NCBI GenBank assembly: GCA_028705565.1
Contig: JAQWDH010000009.1
Location: 1-32,612 of the forward strand
Reading direction: 5' to 3'
DNA from: Patescibacteria group bacterium
GTDB lineage: Bacteria > Patescibacteriota > Patescibacteriia > Magasanikbacterales > GWA2-37-8
Length of the DNA: 32,612 nucleotides
The notes under the pieces were generated by a model. The model saw nothing but the letters and a program-made list of their open reading frames with translations, had not been told where the DNA came from and ran no database searches. The position numbers and the translations under genes were made by a program. The first letter of the stretch is position 1. The number at the start of each line of letters is the position of its first letter. Shown one piece after another: positions 9,554 through 16,760 of this stretch.

Positions 9554-9722
9554 TTTGTTTGAAGCGGCGGTTATAAATGTTCTACAAACAATCATAATGG
9601 TTAGCCAAATTTGTTTAGCCCGTGGGTTAAACGTGAGGCATACCACTTACAGTCACGGAACTCGTGACACCGCCTCTTATCAAACAAATCAATCCCGACG
9701 CAAGTTGGGATTGATTTTTTTC
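9554..9722 (+). ncRNA. Structured small RNA with intrinsic terminator; 6S-RNA-like candidate
   Basis: Long-range closing stem TTTGTTTGA(9554-9562)/TCAAACAAA(9680-9688) plus GGCGGT(9566-9571)/ACCGCC(9669-9674). Internal hairpins GTTTAGCCC..GGGTTAAAC and GTCACG-GAACT-CGTGAC. Terminator follows at once. No convincing ORF. Confidence 0.6.
9687..9722 (+). terminator. Rho-independent terminator
   Basis: AATCAATCCCGAC-GCAA-GTTGGGATTGATT: 13-bp stem with one G-T wobble, GNRA-type tetraloop, then a T-run. Confidence 0.9.
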
Positions 9723-9823
9723 CGGCAAAATGATAGATTAGGATTGATTTTACGGGCTGTAGCGATTGCTTCTGATTTAATTTGCTATAAATAATTTTAT
9801 AAAATAATCAAATTAAATATTAT

Positions 9824-9896
9824 CGGGCTGTAGCGAAGTTGGTATCGCGCATGCATGGGGTGCATGAGGCCGCGGGTTCAAGTCCCGCCAGCCCGA
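9824..9896 (+). tRNA. tRNA-Pro(GGG)
   Basis: Acceptor CGGGCTG/CAGCCCG; anticodon stem CATGC/GCATG with loop ATGGGGT (GGG); T-arm GCGGGTTCAAGTCCCGC; CCA not encoded. Confidence 0.93.
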
Positions 9897-9971
9897 CGAA
9901 CGAAGCGGAGATATATTGTCAGGAAATTATTACTTAGAGTAATTTTAATTTTTCTTGAGTAATTATAACCT

Positions 9972-10724
9972 ATGTCCAAATATTACACGCCACAGCGAGT
10001 AAAATGTTTATATAATACGAGGTCTGACGAGCCGTTTAAGTTATCGCGGTCAAAGATTGATTTGTTTTTAAACTGTCAGCGATGTTTTTATTTTGACCGC
10101 CGACTTGGCGTTGGCCGTCCGCCCGGGTTTCCTTTTGCTTTGAATTCGGCAGTTGACCATCTTTTAAAGCTTGAATTTGATATTCATCGCGTGAACGGCA
10201 CGAAGCACCCATTAATTGAAAAATACGGAGTTGACGCGCGTCCTGTCGCTCACGAAGATTTGGACAAGTGGCGGCATAATTTTACGGGGATTCAATTTTT
10301 ACATAAACCAACCAATTTTTTGGTGTTTGGCGCGATTGATGATCTCTGGCAAAACTCCAAATGCGAATATATAGTTGTTGATTACAAATCCACTTCCAAA
10401 GATGAAGAAATAAACGAGCTTAACAAAGATTGGCAAATCGGTTATAAAAGGCAAATGGAAATTTATCAATGGCTGCTTCGTCAAAATGGTTACAAAGTTT
10501 CCGATACAGGATACTTTGTTTATTGCAACGGACAGACGGACCGAAAAGCTTTTGACGCCAAGCTTGAATTTGATGTTACTTTGATTTCATACAAAGGCGA
10601 CGATTCTTGGGTTGAAAAAACCATCAAAGAAGCTCATAAATGTTTAAACAGCGATAAAATTCCAAAAGCCGATGATGATTGTGATTATTGCAATTATATT
10701 AAAGCGGTAAATGGTAAAAAATGA
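9972..10724 (+). CDS. PD-(D/E)XK nuclease-family protein (Cas4/RecB-like) with flanking Cys pairs
   Basis: GAIDDLWQ...YIVVDYKSTSK (D...DxK), QMEIYQWLL, N-terminal CQRCFYF and C-terminal CDYCNY. Confidence 0.8.
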   Translation: MSKYYTPQRVKCLYNTRSDEPFKLSRSKIDLFLNCQRCFYFDRRLGVGRPPGFPFALNSAVDHLLKLEFDIHRVNGTKHPLIEKYGVDARPVAHEDLDKWRHNFTGIQFLHKPTNFLVFGAIDDLWQNSKCEYIVVDYKSTSKDEEINELNKDWQIGYKRQMEIYQWLLRQNGYKVSDTGYFVYCNGQTDRKAFDAKLEFDVTLISYKGDDSWVEKTIKEAHKCLNSDKIPKADDDCDYCNYIKAVNGKK

Positions 10725-10752
10725 ACATTGTCGCGCGTCCAAATTAAAAGTT

Positions 10753-11046
10753 ATGTTTGAAATAAAAAAATCCAAAATTCACGGTAATGGATGTTTCGCG
10801 AGCGAGCCGATTAAAAAAGGAAAAACAATCGGCGCGGCTTTTGTAAAAATCAATGACACGGGAAACTGCGACGCGGATTATCAAAGAACAAAACTCGGAC
10901 AATTTGTGAATCATTCCGACAAACCGAATTTGAAAATTAAAAAAGATAATGGCAAGATTTTATTTGTCGCGAAAAACGCCATAGACGCGGGCGAAGAGTT
11001 ATTCGCGAATTATGAAGAATTTGGTTGGGAGGGCAAAAAAATTTAA
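10753..11046 (+). CDS. Small SET-domain protein (putative lysine methyltransferase)
   Basis: SKIHGNGCFASEPIKKGKTIG...LGQFVNHSDKPNLKI...LFVAKNAIDAGEELFANYEE contains SET motifs NHSxxPN and GEELxxxY. The internal ATG at 10753 fits the domain start better than 10711. Confidence 0.88.
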   Translation: MFEIKKSKIHGNGCFASEPIKKGKTIGAAFVKINDTGNCDADYQRTKLGQFVNHSDKPNLKIKKDNGKILFVAKNAIDAGEELFANYEEFGWEGKKI

Positions 11047-11064
11047 AATAAAAGGAGGGACTTT

Positions 11065-11478
11065 ATGTTAAGCCAAGAAGAGAAAAATAGAATTATCAGT
11101 GAAACAACTTTTGAGTTCGCGCGGTCTGGCGGGCATGGCGGACAAAATGTCAACAAGACATCATCCAAAGCCCAATTGCGTTGGAATGTGGCGGATTCGC
11201 GCGTTTTTGATGAACAACAGAAAAAAGCGATTAGTTCTTTTCTAAGAAATCGTTTGAATTCCGAAGGTGTGTTGGTTTTGTTTTGCGAAGAGGAGAGGTC
11301 GCAGTCGCAAAATAAAGAAAAAGTTATCGCTCGGTTTTTTGGATTATTGGAGCAAGCTCTTAAACCGAAAAAAAAGAGGTTTTCCACAAAACCGACCAGA
11401 GCGTCTAAGGAGAGAAGGTTGGAAGAAAAAAAGAAGAAATCATTAAAAAAGGAAAGGAGAAAAATACAGTTGTTTTAA
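11065..11478 (+). CDS. arfB: ArfB/YaeJ-type peptidyl-tRNA hydrolase (ribosome rescue)
   Basis: RSGGHGGQNVNKTSSKAQLRW, EERSQSQNKEKVIARF and a basic tail KPTRASKERRLEEKKKKSLKKERRK typical of ArfB. Strong SD (AAAGGAGGGACTTT-ATG). Confidence 0.92.
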   Translation: MLSQEEKNRIISETTFEFARSGGHGGQNVNKTSSKAQLRWNVADSRVFDEQQKKAISSFLRNRLNSEGVLVLFCEEERSQSQNKEKVIARFFGLLEQALKPKKKRFSTKPTRASKERRLEEKKKKSLKKERRKIQLF

Positions 11479-11517
11479 GGTCTTGCGTGTGATTTATCCA
11501 GCAAGACCTTTTGTTTT
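11477..11517 (+). terminator. Rho-independent terminator after arfB
   Basis: AAGGTCTTGC (11477-11486) / GCAAGACCTT (11501-11510), followed by TTGTTTT. Confidence 0.8.
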
Positions 11518-11598
11518 AAACGATAAAATTTTTTCCAATGGTATATTGACAAAACCGTCAAAATGTGCTATTATTACCTATTCTTTGACAATTATCAG

Positions 11599-11620
11599 TT
11601 GTCATTCCGAGAAGCGAAGT
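11599..11620 (+). repeat. REP-like half-site
   Basis: TTGTCATTCCGAGAAGCGAAGT resembles the reverse complement of the sequence at about 12053-12075. Confidence 0.65.
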
Positions 11621-11624
11621 GCCA

Positions 11625-12026
11625 ATGAAAAAAGCCATACCAACAACACAAGACCCTCTTATACAAGAAGCCAAAGATTATTTACTTTCTAAATCTTCTT
11701 TATTAACTGGCATTCCCTCAAATAAAATTGTAGCACCCAGCTTACCTAAATTTGGTTTGGAGACAAAAGTTTCGCCTTCCTTAACCAAAACTCTTTCGCC
11801 GGCGGGAGCGTCTAAATCTATTTTATATTCTGAACCTTCCCAAGTGAAAATTTTAGATTCCATAGATTTTAATAAGTTATCTCCTTCTGATTTAAGTATA
11901 ATACAAAAAGTAAATTCTATCAACAGCAAACCATTTTCTAACGCTTTAGAAAAAGCGACTGGTCGGTTATATTATAAAAATCGGACAGAGATCCCTCGTC
12001 ATTTCATTCCTCGGGATGACAATTAA
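11625..12026 (+). CDS. Low-confidence ORF between palindromic repeats
   Basis: Open frame, no clear SD. Its C-terminus (RTEIPRHFIPRDDN) is translated from a REP-like repeat. Overlaps an opposite-strand ORF. Confidence 0.25.
   Translation: MKKAIPTTQDPLIQEAKDYLLSKSSLLTGIPSNKIVAPSLPKFGLETKVSPSLTKTLSPAGASKSILYSEPSQVKILDSIDFNKLSPSDLSIIQKVNSINSKPFSNALEKATGRLYYKNRTEIPRHFIPRDDN
11678..11857 (-). CDS. Low-confidence small ORF (MESKIFTWEGSEYKIDLDAPAGERV...)
   Basis: Protein-like composition and an upstream AGAAGGAG on the minus strand, but the spacing to ATG is long. Start approximate; competes with the + strand ORF. Confidence 0.3.
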   Translation of the reverse strand, partial: SKIFTWEGSEYKIDLDAPAGERVLVKEGETFVSKPNLGKLGATILFEGMPVNKEDLESK

Positions 12027-12116
12027 ATCCTTGTCATTCCGAGCGAGGCTCGTCGCTACGCTTCTCGGGATGACAGTCAAATTTTTGTCATTCCCGCATC
12101 TTCACAATGACAAAAA
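11984..12116. repeat. Cluster of three REP-like palindromic repeats
   Basis: GACAGAGATCCCTCGTCATTTCATTCCTCGGGATGACA (11984-12021); TGTCATTCCGAG...CTCGGGATGACA (12032-12075); perfect 11-bp inverted repeat TTTTTGTCATT/AATGACAAAAA (12082-12116). Confidence 0.85.
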
Positions 12117-12156
12117 AGCTCGCCTACGCTAAAGCCGTGGTGAGCAAAGGAGGTTT

Positions 12157-12834
12157 TTGATGAAAAAATTATATTATATTATTATTGTTATTATTTTACT
12201 TTCTTCCGCTAATGCGGAAGGCAGGTTCCGAAAAGAAGTTTTGTGGAATTTGCTTGCCGCGCCGGTATACGGGTTTGTTCAGTTAAATGTCCATGAGGGC
12301 TCGCATGCCCTCGGAGCTTTAACAGTTGGGGCGGAAGTAGTTAAATATCAACCTTACCCATCTGTTGAAGATGGAACGTTTATGTGGGGGAAGGTGATAA
12401 CGAATAAAATTCAGGATAGGCACGAAAATGGTTTTGTGCTTGTCGCCCCGTATATATCTGATGTTGCAATATTTACAACTTCGGATATACTTCTCTCTGC
12501 GGAAATCGTTTCTCCGCGTTCTATTTCCGGCGGAATTTTATTCATCGCCGGAATGGTCGCTCCATTTGCAGATTTTGTCTGCAATGTAAATAATTGGAGT
12601 GATGGGAACGACTTCACGAGGATATCGGAATTATACGATGTTCCCCGTGTGTTCACCGTGGTAATGGGGAACATAATCGCAGCCGTAGCCTTATGGAGGT
12701 TGGTTACGGTTGGAATTAAAGTTTTTTTTGAAGAAGAGAATGAAAATGAAGAGGAAGAGACAAGAATAAGTTTTTCAGTAATGCCAACCGTAGGAGGCGG
12801 GGGCGCTACAATGTCTTTTTCTTTTCAATTTTAA
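12157..12834 (+). CDS. Membrane protein with HExxH motif, putative M50-like metalloprotease
   Basis: Signal-like N-terminus, LNVHEGSHALGAL (HExxH), further hydrophobic segments. SD AAAGGAGGTTTTTG-ATG. Confidence 0.65.
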   Translation: MMKKLYYIIIVIILLSSANAEGRFRKEVLWNLLAAPVYGFVQLNVHEGSHALGALTVGAEVVKYQPYPSVEDGTFMWGKVITNKIQDRHENGFVLVAPYISDVAIFTTSDILLSAEIVSPRSISGGILFIAGMVAPFADFVCNVNNWSDGNDFTRISELYDVPRVFTVVMGNIIAAVALWRLVTVGIKVFFEEENENEEEETRISFSVMPTVGGGGATMSFSFQF

Positions 12835-12860
12835 AATACCCCGAATTATTCGGGGTATTT
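12834..12860. terminator. Bidirectional intrinsic terminator between convergent genes
   Basis: AAATACCCCGAA-TTA-TTCGGGGTATTT, perfect 12-bp inverted repeat. Confidence 0.88.
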
Positions 12861-12866
12861 ATTATT

Positions 12867-13583
12867 TTAAAAATAATTTTTTACTATTACTTTTGTTCCT
12901 ATCTTTACAAAATTTTGATTTAGCCATTTTGCGTCCTCTGTAAAAAGACGGACGCATCCGTGGGATGCGTTGAACCCAGGAAGGTTGTTTGATCCATGGA
13001 AACCCATACCATTGTGAAATGGCATAAACCATGGAATCTGGGCGCATGAGTCGCCATGGCACCCAATCGGGTAAAGCGATGACCGAGCGTCAATCCCCCT
13101 TTTTTCTAAAATTTTAAACACACCAGTCGTGGTGCGGCACCTGCGATTTATATCGTCGCACCAATTTGCGCCTCCGGAGGCTGGTCCCCAATTTATTAAT
13201 TTTCCATCAGTTTCGTAAGCGGCCCACGCAAGAAGTTTGGGGTCAAAAATAATTAATTTTTCATTCGGCGGGGTGATTGATTTTTCAAAAGGTGAAAAAT
13301 CAATTCTTGTTTTTTTAGCAATTTCATTCGGTATTGCCAGTGTCATCCATCCTTTTAGTTTTATGTTCATTCTATTAATTCTCCTTATTAAATCCCTTTC
13401 AATTTCATTTGGAAAAACTGTTTCCCATGAATCGTTTTTTTGTATTTTTAAACAATGGAACCCTGTGTTCTTACATATTCTCACCCCGTACATTCTTGGC
13501 AGTTTATGAGCTTCTGCTACGGTTACGGTTCCGAAAGCTATGATAAAAAACAATAAAATAATGACTGATTCTCGTATTTTCAT
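12867..13583 (-). CDS. L,D-transpeptidase (YkuD fold), EnhA-like
   Basis: Signal peptide; WGPASGGANWCDDINRRCRTTTGVFKI; FHGSNNLPGFNASHGCVRLFTEDAKWLN (HG...SHGCVR catalytic signature). SD AGGAGG on the minus strand. Confidence 0.92.
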   Translation of the reverse strand: MKIRESVIILLFFIIAFGTVTVAEAHKLPRMYGVRICKNTGFHCLKIQKNDSWETVFPNEIERDLIRRINRMNIKLKGWMTLAIPNEIAKKTRIDFSPFEKSITPPNEKLIIFDPKLLAWAAYETDGKLINWGPASGGANWCDDINRRCRTTTGVFKILEKRGIDARSSLYPIGCHGDSCAQIPWFMPFHNGMGFHGSNNLPGFNASHGCVRLFTEDAKWLNQNFVKIGTKVIVKNYF

Positions 13584-13664
13584 TTTTTCCTCCTTTACTT
13601 CTTGGAATAGTTTTTAAAAGAGCTGTAATTTAAATTAGTCCAAAATCGCAAAAAAGTCAATAAT

Positions 13665-13695
13665 CAAAAAACCCCGATTAAATCAGGGCTTTTTA
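13665..13695 (-). terminator. Intrinsic terminator downstream of rpmB
   Basis: Minus strand GCCCTGATTTAATCGGGG followed by TTTTTT. Confidence 0.7.
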
Positions 13696-13753
13696 ATTGA
13701 ATTCGGTTCATTATAATTCCGCGAATCCCATAACACTTTGGTCTGGGTATGAT

Positions 13754-13927
13754 TTACTTTATTTTCGCCATTGTTTTTATGCATTTGGCGCAAATCTTGG
13801 TTCTTTTGCCGTCAATATTTTTCCACTGCAAATTCAGCCGTAATGTGCGTTTTGTTTTGATATTTGAGTGGCTGCGGCTTGCTCCCGTGATGGTTCCGCG
13901 TCCGCAAATTTCGCATTTTCTTGCCAT
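13754..13927 (-). CDS. rpmB: 50S ribosomal protein L28 (four-Cys form)
   Basis: Minus-strand translation MARKCEICGRGTITGASRSHSNIKTKRTLRLNLQWKNIDGKRTKICAKCIKTMAKIK* (57 aa). Below the size of ORFs listed in the track. Confidence 0.95.
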   Translation of the reverse strand: MARKCEICGRGTITGASRSHSNIKTKRTLRLNLQWKNIDGKRTKICAKCIKTMAKIK

Positions 13928-13992
13928 ATTTTTGGATTTAATTTAACATTAAGAAGATTAAGTGATATAATCATATCATTAAACCGTTAAAT

Positions 13993-14601
13993 ATGCAAGA
14001 GTTAATCAATTTTTTGTTTTTTCTCATCATCCTCATCCCATCGGCTATAATACACGAATACGCGCATGGTTGGATGGCGGATCGGTTGGGAGACCCTACG
14101 GCGCGGTATATGGGCCGGCTTACGCTCAATCCGAAAGCGCATGTGGATTTATGGGGAACGATTTTATTGCCTCTTATTTTATCCATTATCAGCGGAGGGC
14201 GATTTATTTTCGCTTACGCAAAACCGGTGCCTTATAATCCTTATAATTTAAGATATCAAAAATGGGGACCTGCGATTGTCGGTTTGGCCGGGCCGTTGGC
14301 AAACTTGCTTTTGGCTTCCGCTTTCGCGGTTTTGACACGCGTGGCGATGGATTCAAATCTCGCGTCTTTTCTCGCGACAATCGTGTATGCCAATGTGATG
14401 CTTTTGGTTTTTAATTTAGTTCCGATTCCGCCGTTGGACGGTTCAAAAATTTTATACGCGATTCTTCCCGATTCGGCGCAAAACATAAAAATTTTTTTAG
14501 AAAAGTATGGGACTTTCATTTTGCTGTTTTTCATTTTTTTCTTGTTTGACATTATTTCGCCAATAATCAATTTAATTTATAATTTGCTTGTCGGCATATG
14601 A
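13993..14601 (+). CDS. Site-2 protease family (M50) zinc metalloprotease
   Basis: IIHEYAHGWMADRLGDPTARYMGRLTLNPKAHVDLWGT...FNLVPIPPLDGSKIL contains HExxH and NxxPxPPLDG. Confidence 0.94.
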   Translation: MQELINFLFFLIILIPSAIIHEYAHGWMADRLGDPTARYMGRLTLNPKAHVDLWGTILLPLILSIISGGRFIFAYAKPVPYNPYNLRYQKWGPAIVGLAGPLANLLLASAFAVLTRVAMDSNLASFLATIVYANVMLLVFNLVPIPPLDGSKILYAILPDSAQNIKIFLEKYGTFILLFFIFFLFDIISPIINLIYNLLVGI

Positions 14602-14789
14602 AAAATTATTCTTCCAATCGGGCGCAAAAAGGCAAGACGGCTTATCGCACGCCCAGCCGTCTGAAAATTTCTCCGCAAACGGATAAAGCCGTGAAAGAGA
14701 CGCAATATTTTCGTTCCTGCTACGCGACGCGGCAGGAAATAAACAGGTCTGTTTACGCGCCGTCGCGAAAAAAAGCTGCTAAAAAGTAA
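14598..14789 (+). CDS. Small basic protein of unknown function
   Basis: 63 aa ORF whose ATGA overlaps the stop of the upstream protease gene. Confidence 0.5.
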   Translation: MKNYSSNRAQKGKTAYRTPSRLKISPQTDKAVKETQYFRSCYATRQEINRSVYAPSRKKAAKK

Positions 14790-14817
14790 ACCCCATCACT
14801 AAACTGTGAATCGGCTT

Positions 14818-15531
14818 ATGAACATTTTTTTTAAAAAGGAAAAGAAAGAAAAAATTATCGTTTTGTCTCTCGGCGGTTCGCTTATCGCGCCAAAAGACGG
14901 TTTTGATTCGGACTTTTTACGCGGATTTAAACGGATGATTTTGAAATTAACGGAAAACGGTTTCAGGTTTATTATTGTTTGCGGAGGCGGACAGACGGCG
15001 CGAAATTATCAGACCGTGACAAAAGAAATAGGGGAGCTCACGAATGAAGATGTTGATTGGATAGGAATTCACGCCACCCGTTTAAACGCGCATCTGATGA
15101 GAACCATATTCAGGCAAATAGCGAATCCCATTGTAGTAAAAAATCCGACGCGTAAATTAAAATGGACGGAAAAAATTCTTATCGGAGCAGGTTGGAAACC
15201 CGGCTGGTCCACGGATTATGACGCGGTAAAATTAGCCGAACTTTACGGAGCCAAAACCGTGATAAACCTTTCAAATATTGAATTTGTCTATGACAAAGAC
15301 CCGCGTCAATTTCCGGACGCGCGTAAAATAGAAAAAATTGCTTGGCGCGATTTTAGAAAAATCGTTGGAGATAAATGGGACCCTGGTTCCAATGTTCCTT
15401 TTGACCCTGTTGCCAGCCGCGAAGCGGAAAAATTAAACTTAAAAGTTATAATTACGCGCGGAACGGATTTGGACGAGGCGGAAAAAGCAATCAAAGGCGA
15501 GCAATGCAAAGGAACGGTAATTGAGGGTTGA
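14818..15531 (+). CDS. pyrH: UMP (uridylate) kinase / amino-acid-kinase family
   Basis: KIIVLSLGGSLI, FIIVCGGGQTARNYQ, GWKPGWSTDYDAVKLAELYGAKTVINLSNIEFVYDKDP, FDPVASREAEKLNLKVII. Start uncertain (14806 in the track; ATG at 14818). Confidence 0.88.
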   Translation: MNIFFKKEKKEKIIVLSLGGSLIAPKDGFDSDFLRGFKRMILKLTENGFRFIIVCGGGQTARNYQTVTKEIGELTNEDVDWIGIHATRLNAHLMRTIFRQIANPIVVKNPTRKLKWTEKILIGAGWKPGWSTDYDAVKLAELYGAKTVINLSNIEFVYDKDPRQFPDARKIEKIAWRDFRKIVGDKWDPGSNVPFDPVASREAEKLNLKVIITRGTDLDEAEKAIKGEQCKGTVIEG

Positions 15532-15555
15532 CATATATTTTAAAAGGTGTATAAT
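15528..15555 (+). promoter_or_regulatory. Promoter of the rplJ-rplL operon
   Basis: TTGACA (15528-15533), 16-nt spacer, TATAAT (15550-15555). Confidence 0.85.
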
Positions 15556-15557
15556 AT

Positions 15558-15680
15558 GGTTGCTATAGACAGCAGGTTCCCGAATTGACGGGATTAAATA
15601 TCCTGCCGAGGCAATTGAGCTTTTTGCTTTTTTAAGGTCGAAATTGCTTGTGGTCTGTGGCTTTTATAGCCATTTTTTTA
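15558..15680 (+). promoter_or_regulatory. Ribosomal protein L10 leader
   Basis: AGACAGCAGGTTCCCGAATTGACGGGATTAAATATCCTGCCGAGG matches the AGACAGCAGG...ATATCCTGCCGAGG core of the L10 leader, lies upstream of rplJ and ends in a possible attenuator. Confidence 0.88.
15658..15679 (+). terminator. Putative attenuator terminator in the L10 leader
   Basis: TGGCT-TTTAT-AGCCA followed by TTTTTTT, about 60 nt upstream of the rplJ start. Confidence 0.7.
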
Positions 15681-15741
15681 TTCATATTTTTGTTGAATAA
15701 AAAAAGGACCTGTTATATCAATCAGTTAATTGCGATTGTTT

Positions 15742-16263
15742 ATGCCAAAATCAAGAGAACAAAAACAGACAACATTGAAATTACTCGCGTCGTGGCTGAA
15801 AGACGCCAAGTCAATTGTCTTTGCCAATTTTCAAGGTTTGAAAGTGTCAGAGGCGACTGTATTGCGTCGCGAGTGCCGAAAACAAAACATAAAAGTTTTG
15901 GCGACCAAAAAAACATTGCTTAAAAAGGCGTGCGAAGAATTGGGTTTAAACATTGAGCCTGAAAAATTCTCCGGCGGCGTGGCGGTGTTTATGGGCGTTG
16001 AAGACGAGGTCGCTCCCGCGAAGACCGTGGCCAATTTTGCCAAAACTCACGAGATTGTTTCTATTTTCGGAGGCATGCTTGAAGGCAAAATGGTGGATGC
16101 TTCGGTCGTTAAGTCGTTGGCATCTTTACCGAGCAAAGAAGCGCTTCTCGCCAAAATGGTTGGCGCGCTCAACGCGCCCGTATCAGGTTTCGTCAATGCC
16201 TTATCCGGCAATTTGCGAAACTTGGTCGGTGTATTGAACAATATCAAAGAAGCTAAAGTTTAA
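15742..16263 (+). CDS. rplJ: 50S ribosomal protein L10
   Basis: [63 protein letters not shown]; followed by L7/L12. Confidence 0.95.
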   Translation: MPKSREQKQTTLKLLASWLKDAKSIVFANFQGLKVSEATVLRRECRKQNIKVLATKKTLLKKACEELGLNIEPEKFSGGVAVFMGVEDEVAPAKTVANFAKTHEIVSIFGGMLEGKMVDASVVKSLASLPSKEALLAKMVGALNAPVSGFVNALSGNLRNLVGVLNNIKEAKV

Positions 16264-16286
16264 TTATTTATTTAATTTATAAAAAT

Positions 16287-16688
16287 ATGTCAGAAGAAAA
16301 AAAAGAAGTGATTGTTCCCGAAAAATTCAAATCGCTCGTGGAACAAGTTGAAAAAATGTCGGTTTTGGACTTGTCCGAATTGGTTAAAATTTTAGAAGAC
16401 AAATTTGGCGTGTCCGCTTCGGCCCCCGCCGCGATGATGGCCGCTCCGGCAGCCGCCGCCGCTCCGGTTGAAGAAAAATCGGAATTTGATGTTGAATTGA
16501 CAGAAGTTGGAGCGAATAAAATCAATGTCATTAAAGCCGTGAAAGAAATCACAGGCTTGGGTTTGGCTGATGCCAAGGCATTGGTTGACGGCGCTCCGAA
16601 AATGATAAAGACCGGCGTTAAGAAAGAAGAAGCCGAGGCAATGAAGAAAAAGATTGAAGAAGCCGGCGGTAAAGCCGTTTTGAAGTAA
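16287..16688 (+). CDS. rplL: 50S ribosomal protein L7/L12
   Basis: [71 protein letters not shown]. Confidence 0.97.
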   Translation: MSEEKKEVIVPEKFKSLVEQVEKMSVLDLSELVKILEDKFGVSASAPAAMMAAPAAAAAPVEEKSEFDVELTEVGANKINVIKAVKEITGLGLADAKALVDGAPKMIKTGVKKEEAEAMKKKIEEAGGKAVLK

Positions 16689-16704
16689 GGTGTATATTTT
16701 CATA

Positions 16705-16740
16705 AAAAATCCTCCCGATTTTTGGTCGGGAGGATTTTTG
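16705..16740 (+). terminator. Rho-independent terminator after rplL
   Basis: AAAAATCCTCCCGA/TCGGGAGGATTTTT, perfect 14-bp inverted repeat. Confidence 0.92.
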
Positions 16741-16760
16741 TTTGATTATTTTTTTATTTT

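Noticed and set aside
9020-9646. 208-aa minus-strand ORF across ndk and the ncRNA
   Set aside because: Overlaps ndk, its promoter-proximal RNA and the RNA's promoter; no domain features.
9972-11478. Nuclease-SET-ArfB cluster as a defined defence system
   Set aside because: The three genes are adjacent but no sensor, toxin or other defence hallmark is present. Functional linkage is unproven, so they are reported separately.
11599-12116. CRISPR array from repeated GTCATTCC sequences
   Set aside because: Irregular spacing, mixed orientation and palindromic nature fit REP-like elements, not CRISPR.
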